This document shows positions 48,351 to 57,567 of a DNA stretch of 57,925 bases, piece by piece. Both the position numbers and the translations under genes were made by a program. Source of the stretch: Candidatus Peregrinibacteria bacterium CG_4_9_14_0_2_um_filter_53_11 (GTDB lineage Bacteria > Patescibacteriota > Gracilibacteria > UBA1369 > UM-FILTER-53-11); assembly GCA_002788775.1 (NCBI GenBank), contig PFRX01000046.1, positions 1 to 57,925 of the forward strand, given 5' to 3'. Numbering within the stretch: the stretch's first letter is position 1; every line of letters begins with the position of its first letter. The notes under the pieces are model-generated. The model was not told the DNA's origin. It worked only from the letters and a program-made list of their open reading frames with translations, and made no database searches.

Positions 48351-50162
48351 ATGTGTGGAATTATCGCCTATCGCGGACGCAAGAAGACTGCTGGGAACTT
48401 AGTACTCACGGGGCTCAAAAAACTCGAATACCGGGGGTATGACTCCTGGGGAGTTGCCGTAAATGACGGTGAGTCGATCTCAGTCTGCAAAAAGACCGGG
48501 AAGATCGGCGAGCTCAATATTGCCGACCTCAAACTCCCGCGTGCCTCGCTTGCCATGGCACACTCACGCTGGGCGACTCATGGCGGCGTGACTCAGAAAA
48601 ACGCCCACCCACACATGAGCTCGCAGGGGAAAATCGTCGTCATACACAATGGGATTATAGAAAACTACCTCGAGCTCAAAAAAAAACTCGTTAAAAAGGG
48701 GCACACATTCCACTCCGAGACTGATACGGAAGTGGCGACAAACCTCATCGAAGAGGAGCTCACCCTGGCCCTAAAGAAGGCGAGGCAGAGCGAGGTGAGT
48801 CGAGAGCTCCTTCTGCATGCCGTTCAAAGTGCGCTTGCACAGCTTGAGGGGCGGTATGCTTTTCTTGTCATGGCGGAAGGATGCGATGCGCTCGTGGCCG
48901 CACGCCGAGGCTCGCCGCTTATTGTTGGGGTGGGCGAGAAGGGTGAGTACTTTGTCGCCTCCGATATCCCCGCCTTTCGTAAGTATACGGAACACGTCAT
49001 GTACCTCGACGACGAGGAGCTCGTTATCATCGATGACAAAGGTGCGGAGTTTATCGACATGCGCACACAGAAGCTCCTCAAAAAGCGCATAATTAAGATC
49101 ACCTGGAAGTCAGATGATGCGGAAAAAGGTGACTTCCCACACTTTATGATCAAGGAGATCATGGAACAGAAAGAGACGATCCAACGAGCAATCAATCAAG
49201 AACCCCGACTCATTCAGCGGGCCGCCGCTATGATCAATAAGGCCTTCGGAACCTACTTTGTCGGATGTGGAACCGCAGGGAAAGTCAGTATGGTTGGTAA
49301 CTACCTCTTCTCAAAGATCGCACACAAGCATATCAACGTGGAGTTTGGCTCCGAGTTCCCGAACTTCCGACATTTTATCAAAAAGGGCAGCCTGCTCCTG
49401 GCCATCTCTCAAAGTGGCGAGACGGCGGACACGCTTGAGGCGATGGAGGTCGCACGAGAAAAGGGTGCGAAACTCATGACTCTCGTCAACGTTGAGGGCT
49501 CGAGCATGGACAGAATGGCCGATCTCTCCATCTACCTGAATGCAGGTCCGGAAAAGGCTGTCGCCTCCACGAAGGCAACAACGGCACAGATGACGCTCCT
49601 GACACTCCTTGCTTACGCCTGTGCCGATCGGCTCGACGAGGGACGCAAGCTCCTGATCGAGACGGCTGCGAAAATAAACGACATGCTCAACCCACGCTAC
49701 GAAGCGCACATCAGGGCGATCGCAAAAAAAATCGACAAAGTTGAAAGCATGTATGTCATTGGCCGTGGAATGAACTATCCCATGGCGCTCGAAGCCGCGA
49801 TCAAGCTCCAGGAGGTCTCGTACATTCATGCCGAGGGCTTTGCCGGCGGCGAGCTCAAACACGGCCCGCTCGCCCTCATCAGTAAGGGGACGCCCTGCAT
49901 CGCACTTGTGGCCAACGACGAGACGCGGGCAGAGATTATATCTAACGCTACAGAAGTAAAAGCTCGTGGAGCCTATGTGATAGGAGTTGGTCCGCAGAAT
50001 GAAGATGTTTTCGATGAGTGGATTCGCGTTCCCGATGTGGGCAATGCCTCCCCTATCGTCACTACTATCCCGGTGCAGATCCTCGCCTACCACCTTGCCC
50101 TGCTGCGCAAGAACAACCCCGACATGCCTCGCAACTTGGCCAAGAGCGTGACTGTGAAGTAA
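48351..50162 (+). CDS. glmS: Glutamine-fructose-6-phosphate aminotransferase
   Basis: Makes glucosamine-6-phosphate, the first step to UDP-GlcNAc for peptidoglycan and surface glycans. The 603 residues begin MCGIIAYRG, exposing the catalytic Cys2 of the class II glutaminase, followed by two SIS domains (GCGTAGKVSMVGNYL, SQSGETADTLEAM, FAGGELKHGPLALI) and the C-terminal NLAKSVTVK. It probably shares a transcript with pepP; no ribozyme-like glmS leader is possible in the 5-base gap. Confidence 0.98.
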   Translation: MCGIIAYRGRKKTAGNLVLTGLKKLEYRGYDSWGVAVNDGESISVCKKTGKIGELNIADLKLPRASLAMAHSRWATHGGVTQKNAHPHMSSQGKIVVIHNGIIENYLELKKKLVKKGHTFHSETDTEVATNLIEEELTLALKKARQSEVSRELLLHAVQSALAQLEGRYAFLVMAEGCDALVAARRGSPLIVGVGEKGEYFVASDIPAFRKYTEHVMYLDDEELVIIDDKGAEFIDMRTQKLLKKRIIKITWKSDDAEKGDFPHFMIKEIMEQKETIQRAINQEPRLIQRAAAMINKAFGTYFVGCGTAGKVSMVGNYLFSKIAHKHINVEFGSEFPNFRHFIKKGSLLLAISQSGETADTLEAMEVAREKGAKLMTLVNVEGSSMDRMADLSIYLNAGPEKAVASTKATTAQMTLLTLLAYACADRLDEGRKLLIETAAKINDMLNPRYEAHIRAIAKKIDKVESMYVIGRGMNYPMALEAAIKLQEVSYIHAEGFAGGELKHGPLALISKGTPCIALVANDETRAEIISNATEVKARGAYVIGVGPQNEDVFDEWIRVPDVGNASPIVTTIPVQILAYHLALLRKNNPDMPRNLAKSVTVK

Positions 50163-50199
50163 AGAGGAGATCAGACGCCGACAAAACAACCGCAACGGT

Positions 50200-50228
50200 T
50201 TAACAAAAGCCACTTTTTCTGCTACACT
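50200..50228 (+). promoter_or_regulatory. Promoter of the small coiled-coil gene
   Basis: -35 TTAACA (50200-50205), 17-base spacer, -10 TACACT (50223-50228), with start near 50235 and a leader of about 17 bases before the ATG at 50252. Confidence 0.6.
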
Positions 50229-50251
50229 TATGGTAAGTAAAACAAAAAAAT

Positions 50252-50572
50252 ATGACACTCGACGAACAGTACCAAAAAGTGATTGGCGACCAGCGTGCCT
50301 ACCTGCTCCAACTGCAGAAGGATTTCAATGTGGTCTGTGAGAATGCAAAGGTAAAAGCCAGAGAAAAACTCCAGCGCATTCCTAAGGAAGATAGCGAGTC
50401 ACGCACAACCGTTCTAAAAGAGCAGAAAGAGTCGCTGGACAAGGCCCTCGGCACGCTCAAACAGGCCGTCAGCGACTCGACCCGAAAGACGATGAAAGAG
50501 CTCGAGTCGATCGTGCGCCAGAAAGAAGAAAAAATACTGCAAGAGCTTGAAGATGAGCTCGCGACCCTATAA
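50252..50572 (+). CDS. Small coiled-coil protein of unknown function
   Basis: The 106 residues are almost entirely charged and helical with heptad-like spacing (LDEQYQKVIGDQRAYLLQLQ; MKELESIVRQKEEKILQELE), predicting a long coiled coil. There is no membrane segment. It has its own promoter and lies just before pyk. I cannot assign a family. Confidence 0.68.
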   Translation: MTLDEQYQKVIGDQRAYLLQLQKDFNVVCENAKVKAREKLQRIPKEDSESRTTVLKEQKESLDKALGTLKQAVSDSTRKTMKELESIVRQKEEKILQELEDELATL

Positions 50573-50581
50573 TCTATATGT

Positions 50582-51982
50582 GTGTTTAACAGAACAAAAA
50601 TAATTTGCACGATCGGTCCCGCCTCAGAACAACCGGCTGTTCTTGAGCAACTTGTCGATGCGGGAATGGACTGTGTGCGACTGAACTTCTCTCATGGCAC
50701 CTACGATCAGTTTGCGGAAGTTATTAAGAATGTGCGTACACTCTCAACAAAGAAGGGGTATGAGATTGGTATTATCCAAGATCTTCAAGGACCCAAAATC
50801 CGCCTGGGCACACTCCCGAAGGAAGGAGTCGAGGCCCGTGAGGGGGAGACCATCGTGCTCAGTATAAAAGAGGGCACAGGACTCATTCCAATCCAGTATA
50901 AAGATCTTCCCCGAGACGTAAAAAAAGGCGATACGCTCTTAATTGCCGATGGACTGATCGAGGTCGTCGTCGTCTCGGTTAACAAGGCAAAGACACAGAT
51001 AGAGTGCCACGTTGTGGTGGGAGGAAGACTCTACTCAAACAAAGGAATCAACGCCCCAACAGCCTCTATCTCGGCTCATCCGCTTACTCCGAAAGATCGT
51101 AAAGATCTGGTTTTTGGAGTGAGCCAAGAGGTTGACTATGTCGCCCTCTCATTCGTGAGACAGGCCGAGGACATTCACGAGCTCCGAGCACTTCTAAAAA
51201 AACACAAGTCGCGTGCGCTCATCATCGCAAAGATAGAAAGACACGAGGCGGTGAGCAATATGAAGTCTATAATCAAAGCCGCCGATGCGGTGATGGTGGC
51301 GCGTGGAGACCTTGGCGTCGAGATCGCCGCCGAGCAGGTCCCACTCGTCCAGAAGCGCATAATCGATCTGTGTAATATCCATGGGAAGCCCGTCATCGTG
51401 GCGACACAGATGCTCGACTCAATGGTGGAAAACCCTCGTGCCACTCGTGCGGAGATTTCAGATGCTGCAACCGCCATCTTCGACCATGCAGATGCGATGA
51501 TGCTCTCGAATGAGACCGCCGTGGGCAAGTATCCGGTTGAGGCCGCTCGCACACTCTGCAAAGTTGCGGGAGCCGTCGAACACGACCTCCAAAAACACCA
51601 GGACCTCCTTAAGTTGAGACGTCCGGAAGAACTCCCGATAACAAATGCGATCTGCCTCAACGCGACAAAGCTCGCCAAAGACATAGGTGCGAGTTATCTC
51701 GTGGCTATAACACGCAGTGGCTACACTGCTCGGGAGATTGCGAAGTACCGGCCTTTTATCCCAATTGTGGTCTTTAGTTCGGATATAAACGTAGCACGAC
51801 AGATGACGCTCGTACGCGGGGTCAAAAAAACCTTCGTACAGTGGATCGACCTCAAAGATCCACTCAAACAGATCAAAGAGAGCCTCAAGAAAGAGAAGCT
51901 CGTTAAAAAGGGCGATGAGATCGTCATCTGCAACGCGGGCTTTGGCAAAAAAGAGAAGCTGATTACAACAACGATGATCTAG
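50582..51982 (+). CDS. pyk: Pyruvate kinase
   Basis: Makes pyruvate and ATP from phosphoenolpyruvate. The 466 residues contain TKIICTIGPASE, RLNFSHGTYDQF, DLQGPKIRLG, IIAKIERHEAV, VMVARGDLGVEIA and ATQMLDSMVENPRATRAE, with the usual C-terminal allosteric domain. The start is GTG at 50582; TATAAT (50568-50573) ends 8 bases upstream, at the end of the preceding gene. Confidence 0.97.
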   Translation: MFNRTKIICTIGPASEQPAVLEQLVDAGMDCVRLNFSHGTYDQFAEVIKNVRTLSTKKGYEIGIIQDLQGPKIRLGTLPKEGVEAREGETIVLSIKEGTGLIPIQYKDLPRDVKKGDTLLIADGLIEVVVVSVNKAKTQIECHVVVGGRLYSNKGINAPTASISAHPLTPKDRKDLVFGVSQEVDYVALSFVRQAEDIHELRALLKKHKSRALIIAKIERHEAVSNMKSIIKAADAVMVARGDLGVEIAAEQVPLVQKRIIDLCNIHGKPVIVATQMLDSMVENPRATRAEISDAATAIFDHADAMMLSNETAVGKYPVEAARTLCKVAGAVEHDLQKHQDLLKLRRPEELPITNAICLNATKLAKDIGASYLVAITRSGYTAREIAKYRPFIPIVVFSSDINVARQMTLVRGVKKTFVQWIDLKDPLKQIKESLKKEKLVKKGDEIVICNAGFGKKEKLITTTMI

Positions 51983-51996
51983 GGTATGCTGTGTGC

Positions 51997-52479
51997 ATGC
52001 GAATCATCGGCATCGATCCGGGTATTGAGAAGATGGGTTTTGCCATTTTGGAAAAACAGAAAAACATCATACGACTTCTCGACTGCGGCTGCATTTACAC
52101 GCCCTCTTCGGAACACCTATCACGCCGACTGAACATGCTCTCTCAGGACCTGAAGAGCATCCTGAAAGAGTGGCGCCCCAGCGTAGCCGGCGTCGAGCAG
52201 CTCTTCTTTTCAAAAAATGTTAAGACAGCACTGACCGTCTGCCACGCACGCGGAGTTATACTTGAGGCACTGGAAGATCATGGAGTCGAAATGATGGAGT
52301 TCAATCCGGGAACAATCAAACAAGCGGTAACCGGCGATATGCGAGCTGATAAAAAACAGATGCAGAAGATGGTAGACTACCATCTGGGCGTAAACCTAAA
52401 AAATGATGATACCGTCGACGCCATTGCCTGCGGGATCTGTCTGCTATCAAGCTATAACCGAACTCACGTATCTCTATGA
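51997..52479 (+). CDS. ruvC: Holliday junction resolvase RuvC
   Basis: Cuts Holliday junctions with RuvAB. From ATG 51997 it has 160 residues: MRIIGIDPGIEKMGFAIL carries catalytic Asp7, AGVEQLFFSKN the second acidic residue, and NDDTVDAIACGIC the last two. A GTG two codons upstream lies next to the -10 box TATGCT (51985-51990) and is less likely; the ATG is 6 bases from it. The TGA overlaps the next ATG. ruvA and ruvB are not in the window. Confidence 0.95.
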   Translation: MRIIGIDPGIEKMGFAILEKQKNIIRLLDCGCIYTPSSEHLSRRLNMLSQDLKSILKEWRPSVAGVEQLFFSKNVKTALTVCHARGVILEALEDHGVEMMEFNPGTIKQAVTGDMRADKKQMQKMVDYHLGVNLKNDDTVDAIACGICLLSSYNRTHVSL

Positions 52480-54008
52480 TGTCGCGCCGACGCATACTCA
52501 CAACACTCGTGATAATCCTGGTCGTCGCCGGAGGTATTTATGGACTGAGCAAGAGCGGAGCACTCAACTTATCAGTCCTTTTCAACGATGAGACCGAGCC
52601 GGGACCAACCGTTAAACAGCCGCCTTTAAAAGTACGTCGCCCCACAGCCGTCGCCAATAAGAGCTACACCGAACTCCTGCAAGAAGGTAGCCAGCTCGTA
52701 CAGCGTGGCCTTCTTAAGGAGGCACTCATTCGCTATCAAAGTGCCTCGGAACAGGCACCACGCGAGGCCCTCCCCTACGAGAAGATCGGCGACATCCTAT
52801 TCGCACAAAAAGACTATCAGTCTGCAGAAGAGAGCTACCTCTTGGCACAACAGCTGAGCCCGGGCGCAAGCCATCTCATACTTAAGCGACTCCGGTCACG
52901 TCTGGGGCAGAGAAAGATTCTCGGGGCGCAACAACTCCTCACCGAGATGCCGGCAGAGGCGCAGGAAACCCTCTACTACTCGGGCCTCCTCGCCTCCTTT
53001 TTAAATGAGCAGCAGACAGCACGAGAAAGCCTCAAAAAAAGCACTGAGGTCGGGAGCGATGAGGGGCTCAGAGCCAAAGCCCAGAAGATGCTCACTCTGT
53101 ATGAAGAGTTCGATGTGGCACAAGAGGCCCCCCTCTACTTTCTACAGGCCCTCTTGGCCAATACCTACAACACGATCGGCGAACAGGGCCTCGCCATAGA
53201 GATAGCTTTCAATGCCCTGAAAGCCGAACATAACTACCGCGACGTATGGATAGTGCTTGGCCACGCCTATCTGACGGAGTACTCATGGCTTGATGCTCAA
53301 GATGCTTTTACAAAAGCCATCGAGCTCGACGCCTCACGGGCCGAATCCTTCTTTTTCAGGGGAGTCGCGGAAAAAAACTTGGGTAAGCAGCGCTCAGCAA
53401 TTGAGGATTTCGAGCAGGCAGTCACACTCGGCTGGCGGCCGAAGATTTTGGCCCAAAACGAGATGGCAGAGAGCTATTTTGCACTGGGCGATATCGAGAA
53501 AGCCTATGCCCTCTATAGAGAGGTCGTGACGACCGATCCGGGAGATGTAAACCGTTTTGTCAGGCCAATCGCACTGGCCATAAACCAGCTCAATAAGCCG
53601 GCAGAGGCTCGTGCCATGGCCCAGCTCGCTTACGACACACATCCGGATACAGCCCGAGCTCACTCACTGCTCGGCTGGGCACTTCTTGCGAACAACGAGC
53701 TTGCTGCCTCTCGCCAAGAGCTGGAACAGGCCCTCTCTCTAGACCCCAACCTTTCCGACGCCTGGCTCAACATGGGGCAACTTGAGGAGCGCATAGGAAC
53801 GAACGATCGAGCTCGTGCGGCCTACAAAAAAGCCGTCAGTTATGGGGAGGCGAACTTTGAGTTTACTATTAGTGAAGAGGCGAAGAGCAAGCTCAAAGAA
53901 CTGGGAGACCGTCCCAATGGAGAACTTAGTGAGGCGGGCATCGCACCAACACTTCCACAAACACCTACACAGTCAACGCGACCGGCCCCCAGCTTCTCAC
54001 TCGAATAG
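52476..54008 (+). CDS. Membrane-anchored tetratricopeptide repeat protein
   Basis: The 510 residues start with a basic stretch and a membrane anchor (about 5-25, ILTTLVIILVVAGGIYGLS), a Pro-rich linker, and then about seven TPR units such as YEKIGDILFAQKDYQSAEES, VWIVLGHAYLTEYSWLDAQD, AESFFFRGVAEKNLGKQRSA and AWLNMGQLEERIGTNDRARA. The C-terminal 30 residues are Pro/Thr-rich. TPRs bind partner proteins, so this may hold an envelope assembly together, possibly with the pilus-type system implied by the prepilin peptidase next door. Start at 52476 or 52479; the ruvC stop overlaps it. Confidence 0.86.
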   Translation: MMSRRRILTTLVIILVVAGGIYGLSKSGALNLSVLFNDETEPGPTVKQPPLKVRRPTAVANKSYTELLQEGSQLVQRGLLKEALIRYQSASEQAPREALPYEKIGDILFAQKDYQSAEESYLLAQQLSPGASHLILKRLRSRLGQRKILGAQQLLTEMPAEAQETLYYSGLLASFLNEQQTARESLKKSTEVGSDEGLRAKAQKMLTLYEEFDVAQEAPLYFLQALLANTYNTIGEQGLAIEIAFNALKAEHNYRDVWIVLGHAYLTEYSWLDAQDAFTKAIELDASRAESFFFRGVAEKNLGKQRSAIEDFEQAVTLGWRPKILAQNEMAESYFALGDIEKAYALYREVVTTDPGDVNRFVRPIALAINQLNKPAEARAMAQLAYDTHPDTARAHSLLGWALLANNELAASRQELEQALSLDPNLSDAWLNMGQLEERIGTNDRARAAYKKAVSYGEANFEFTISEEAKSKLKELGDRPNGELSEAGIAPTLPQTPTQSTRPAPSFSLE

Positions 54009-54013
54009 CTGAC

Positions 54014-54043
54014 TTGTCTTAGTCTTTAAGATCACGGTACAAT
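54014..54043 (+). promoter_or_regulatory. Promoter that decides the prepilin peptidase start
   Basis: -35 TTGTCT (54014-54019), 18-base spacer, -10 TACAAT (54038-54043). The -10 box overlaps the first possible ATG (54042), so that ATG would not be in the transcript. The next in-frame ATG (54051) is 7 bases after the box. Confidence 0.65.
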
Positions 54044-54050
54044 GACAGAT

Positions 54051-54860
54051 ATGGAGCTTACACTTCCCCTCATACTGATCGCACTACTGCTTTTTATCGT
54101 TGGAGCCGCCGTGGGCAGCTTCATCAGCGTCCTAAGCTATCGACTTCATCACGACCACAAGGGCATTGTGAAGGGTAGATCGAAGTGCACGACCTGCGAA
54201 AAACCGCTCAAAGCACTGGATCTCATCCCGATACTCAGCTATCTCACACTGCGAGGCCGTTGCCGCTACTGCGCCGAACCGATCTCTTTCATGTACCCGC
54301 TCTTGGAGCTCATAACCGGAGCCGCCTTCGTCTTGCTCTTCCTCCACTTTCCTTTTGTGGTTCCGGATCTGTTCTTTTCAATGGACCTTCTCGGGCTCTA
54401 CCTCCTCCATGCTTTTTACCTGATTATTCTGATCTTCACCTTCTTTTATGACCTCCAGTATCTACACGTAGCCGATAGCGTAATACTGCCGGGAATTCTC
54501 GTGGGTCTGATCGCCACAATGGCGCCACAGACGCCCCATATTTTTGATTCCCTCTTGGGGGCGGCCGTTGCCATAATCTTTTTTGGACTACAGATACTGC
54601 TCTCGCGAGGACGCTGGCTCGGCGAAGGCGATCTGCGAATCGGTATTTTCATGGGCGTTATTCTGGGGTGGAAGCTGGTCATCGTCGCGCTGTTTCTAAG
54701 CTACATTATCGGAAGCATCGCCTCTCTTGTGATCGTCGCCAGAACAAAAAAAGTACGAGGAGTTAAAATAGCTCTCGGACCCTTCTTGGTGATCGGCACC
54801 TTGATCTCACTTTTCTGGGGAGAGAGGATACTCGGCTGGTATCTGGGAGTCCTGATTTAA
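54051..54860 (+). CDS. pilD: Prepilin peptidase (A24 family)
   Basis: Cleaves and in many cases methylates type IV prepilin-like proteins at the membrane. From ATG 54051 it has 269 residues and about seven membrane segments. The N-terminal domain has two zinc-binding CxxC pairs (KCTTCEKPLK and CRYCAEPI) and GSFISVLSYRL; catalytic Asp residues are in FFYDLQYLHVADSV and LGEGDLRIG (GxGD). Together with the TPR protein and the membrane ATPases it suggests type IV pili or a pseudopilus, though no pilin gene is in this window. Confidence 0.93.
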   Translation: MELTLPLILIALLLFIVGAAVGSFISVLSYRLHHDHKGIVKGRSKCTTCEKPLKALDLIPILSYLTLRGRCRYCAEPISFMYPLLELITGAAFVLLFLHFPFVVPDLFFSMDLLGLYLLHAFYLIILIFTFFYDLQYLHVADSVILPGILVGLIATMAPQTPHIFDSLLGAAVAIIFFGLQILLSRGRWLGEGDLRIGIFMGVILGWKLVIVALFLSYIIGSIASLVIVARTKKVRGVKIALGPFLVIGTLISLFWGERILGWYLGVLI

Positions 54861-54915
54861 AGAAGAGCGTGCCAAAAATTTCTGTTTTTCCTTTTGAGAC
54901 GTATAATGGGCCCGC

Positions 54916-56454
54916 ATGAAAAAAGCGCTGCTCATAATTGTAGATGGATTGGGAGAGGGAGCTGACTATCCCGGCAATGCGGTAACCAGGGCCGAGCTAA
55001 TGACCCTTCCCGAACTCAAAAAAACAGCTCCGTGGACGCTTTTGCAAGCCTCCGGCGAAGCCGTTGGTGTTCCCGAAGAAACTATGGGAGGCTCAGAGGT
55101 AGGTCACTTCACAATGGGCGCCGGTCGCATAGTTTTCCAGACACTTGAGACGATCAACAAGCTGATCAAAAATCGCGAGTTCTTTTATGACGAGACCTTA
55201 ATAAAGGCCTGTACTCAAGTTAAACGGACCCCGGGTGCGGCACTGCATTTGTTGGGAATGATCTCGGACCAAGGCATTCACGCCCACATCGCTCACCTTT
55301 TCGCTCTGTTGGAGATTACAAAAGAACAGGACGTTCCCGAGGTAATCATTCATGCGATTACCGATGGGCGAGATGTTCCCGAGAGCAGTGCCAAGAAGTA
55401 TATCAAACAGATCGAAGATAAGATCGAGGAGCTGGGACTGCAAAAAATTGCACGCATCGGAAGCGTCATCGGGCGCTATTATGCAATGGACAGGGACTCA
55501 AACTGGGATCGGCTACAAAAAGCTTACGACCTCTATACTGAAGGCGAGGGACAGCAGGTCGAGACCGGTGCCGAGGCCATCGACAAGGGCTATGAGATGG
55601 GTGCCGAGACCGACTACTACATACGCCCCGTCGTAGTGGGGAGCGCACGGCCAATAAGAAGTGAGGATGCGGTCATCTTCTTCAACTTTCGCACCGACCG
55701 AGCCCGACAACTAACGTGGGCCTTCACCGGAGAACATGATGAGCTCATAAGGCTAACACAGCCTGTGGGAGAACGCCCTCGCCCTTTCTTTGTCTGCTTC
55801 GGAGACTACAGCAAGCAGGCCCCGGTCCTCTTCCCCACCCCGATCATTCGCAACAACCTGGGCACCGTGATTGCGGAGCACGGACTACGACAGTTCAGGC
55901 TAGCGGAGACTGAGAAATATGCGCATGTAACCTACTTCTTCAACAGCCAGGTTGAAACGCCGTTACCAAAGGAAGATCGATTGATGATAGACTCTCCAAA
56001 GTGCCCTTCGTATGCGCAAAAACCGGAGATGAGTGCTGCGGAAATCACCGATACGCTCTTAACAAAACTGAACGACGACTATGCCCTGATAGTGGTAAAC
56101 TTTGCCAACTGTGACCTGGTGGGACATTCTGGAGACCTCCCTGCCGCGCTTAAGGCAATGCAGGTTGTCGACTCCTGCCTTGGACGCATTCTTCCCGCCG
56201 CAGAAAAGGCAGGCTACACGACGCTGATTACCGGAGATCACGGGAACATCGAGTCAATGCTCTACGAGAACGGCAGTGCAAAGCCGAGCCATACCAGGAA
56301 TCCCGTCCCATTTATCATTGCCGGAGCCACAGACAAAAATCTCAAGCTCAGAACTGACGGCGGCCTTCAAGATGTCGCCCCCACCATCCTCGATATTATG
56401 GGAGTTACCAAACCGGCCGAGATGAGCGGGAACTCACTGATCGTTGCAGAGTGA
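54916..56454 (+). CDS. gpmI: Phosphoglycerate mutase, cofactor-independent
   Basis: Interconverts 3- and 2-phosphoglycerate with two metal ions and no 2,3-bisphosphoglycerate. The 512 residues show LIIVDGLGEGADYPGNAV, the phosphoserine site GGSEVGHFTMGAGRIV (Ser60), ITDGRDVPESSAKKY, GSVIGRYYAMDRDSNWDR and the C-terminal TLITGDHGNIE and HTRNPVPFII metal sites. TATAAT (54902-54907) ends 8 bases before the ATG. It lies downstream of the prepilin peptidase but has its own promoter. Confidence 0.97.
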   Translation: MKKALLIIVDGLGEGADYPGNAVTRAELMTLPELKKTAPWTLLQASGEAVGVPEETMGGSEVGHFTMGAGRIVFQTLETINKLIKNREFFYDETLIKACTQVKRTPGAALHLLGMISDQGIHAHIAHLFALLEITKEQDVPEVIIHAITDGRDVPESSAKKYIKQIEDKIEELGLQKIARIGSVIGRYYAMDRDSNWDRLQKAYDLYTEGEGQQVETGAEAIDKGYEMGAETDYYIRPVVVGSARPIRSEDAVIFFNFRTDRARQLTWAFTGEHDELIRLTQPVGERPRPFFVCFGDYSKQAPVLFPTPIIRNNLGTVIAEHGLRQFRLAETEKYAHVTYFFNSQVETPLPKEDRLMIDSPKCPSYAQKPEMSAAEITDTLLTKLNDDYALIVVNFANCDLVGHSGDLPAALKAMQVVDSCLGRILPAAEKAGYTTLITGDHGNIESMLYENGSAKPSHTRNPVPFIIAGATDKNLKLRTDGGLQDVAPTILDIMGVTKPAEMSGNSLIVAE

Positions 56455-56479
56455 GAGAGGCCATGCGATACTATCCTGG

Positions 56480-57517
56480 ATGAAAGCAGTAATCATGGCG
56501 GGAGGCACGGGGACAAGGCTCTGGCCCCTCAGCCGAGACAACAAGCCGAAACAGTTCCAAGCCTTTGTAGGAGAAAAAACGATGCTCCAGCAAACCTACG
56601 AGAGATTGGGATTTTTATCAAAAAAAGACATCTTCGTCTCAACGAATAAGAAGTACGTCGCAGTCGTTCGCGAGCAGCTCCCAGACCTTCCCCGCTCACA
56701 CATCATCATAGAGCCGGCGATGCGCGACACAGGCCCCTCAATATGCTACACGGCTCACGTACTCAACGAGCTGGGACACGGCGATGAGGTAATGGCCCTC
56801 ATCTATGCAGACCACCTGATACAAAACAAACAGGCATTTCGCTCAAGTTTGAATGCGGCGGCCGAGCTTGCCCATAGTACGGGGATGTTCGGTGTTATCG
56901 GCGTTCGTGCCAAATACGCTAATCCTACATTAGGCTACATTCGCATGGGAAAGCTCCTCAAGAAACACCGCTCGGTCGATATCTATCAGCTGGACAGTTT
57001 TGTTGAGAAACCCACTCTTGAAAAGGCCAAACAGTTTCTCCACTCTTACAAATACCTGTGGAATACGGGACTCTACGTCGGTGGCGTCTCGAACTTTTTA
57101 GAGGGATTTAAGACCTTCTCTCCCGAAATCTACAAGGCTATCGTAACGCACAGGCAGTACGAAAAATCACCAAAGATTTCGATCGACTATGCCGTAATCG
57201 AACAGCTCGGCCCCTCCAAGATGTTTGTGATTCCGGCCGACCTGGGCTGGAACGACATAGGCAACTGGCGCGCCCTTCACGAAGAGCTCACCGCCCATGA
57301 CGACGAGACACTCGCCGTTGGCCAGCACCTGGGGATCGAAACGGAGGGATGTCTCGTAGTGGGCCAGAAAAAGAAGCTCATAGCAACCTTCGGCCTCTCA
57401 AATATTGTTATTATAGATACACCGGATGCCCTTTTGGTCATTGATAAAAAACGCGCCGGCGAGGTGAAGCAGATTGTCAATGAACTTAGGGAGAAAAAAC
57501 GCGGGCGCTATCTTTAA
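56480..57517 (+). CDS. manC: Mannose-1-phosphate guanylyltransferase
   Basis: Makes GDP-mannose from mannose-1-phosphate and GTP for surface glycans. From ATG 56480 it has 345 residues with the pyrophosphorylase signature MAGGTGTRLWPLSRDNKPKQF, EPAMRDTGPSI, YADHLI, FVEKPTLEKAKQFL and NTGLYVGGVSNFL. An earlier ATG at 56444 gives residues outside the family. A TACTAT box (56469-56474) lies 5 bases before the ATG. The phosphomannose isomerase-like domain often fused to it is encoded separately by the next gene. Confidence 0.94.
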   Translation: MKAVIMAGGTGTRLWPLSRDNKPKQFQAFVGEKTMLQQTYERLGFLSKKDIFVSTNKKYVAVVREQLPDLPRSHIIIEPAMRDTGPSICYTAHVLNELGHGDEVMALIYADHLIQNKQAFRSSLNAAAELAHSTGMFGVIGVRAKYANPTLGYIRMGKLLKKHRSVDIYQLDSFVEKPTLEKAKQFLHSYKYLWNTGLYVGGVSNFLEGFKTFSPEIYKAIVTHRQYEKSPKISIDYAVIEQLGPSKMFVIPADLGWNDIGNWRALHEELTAHDDETLAVGQHLGIETEGCLVVGQKKKLIATFGLSNIVIIDTPDALLVIDKKRAGEVKQIVNELREKKRGRYL

Positions 57518-57567
57518 GCGGCCTTTACTGTGCCCTTGAAGAATTCCATGCTATTATGTCGCCTGAA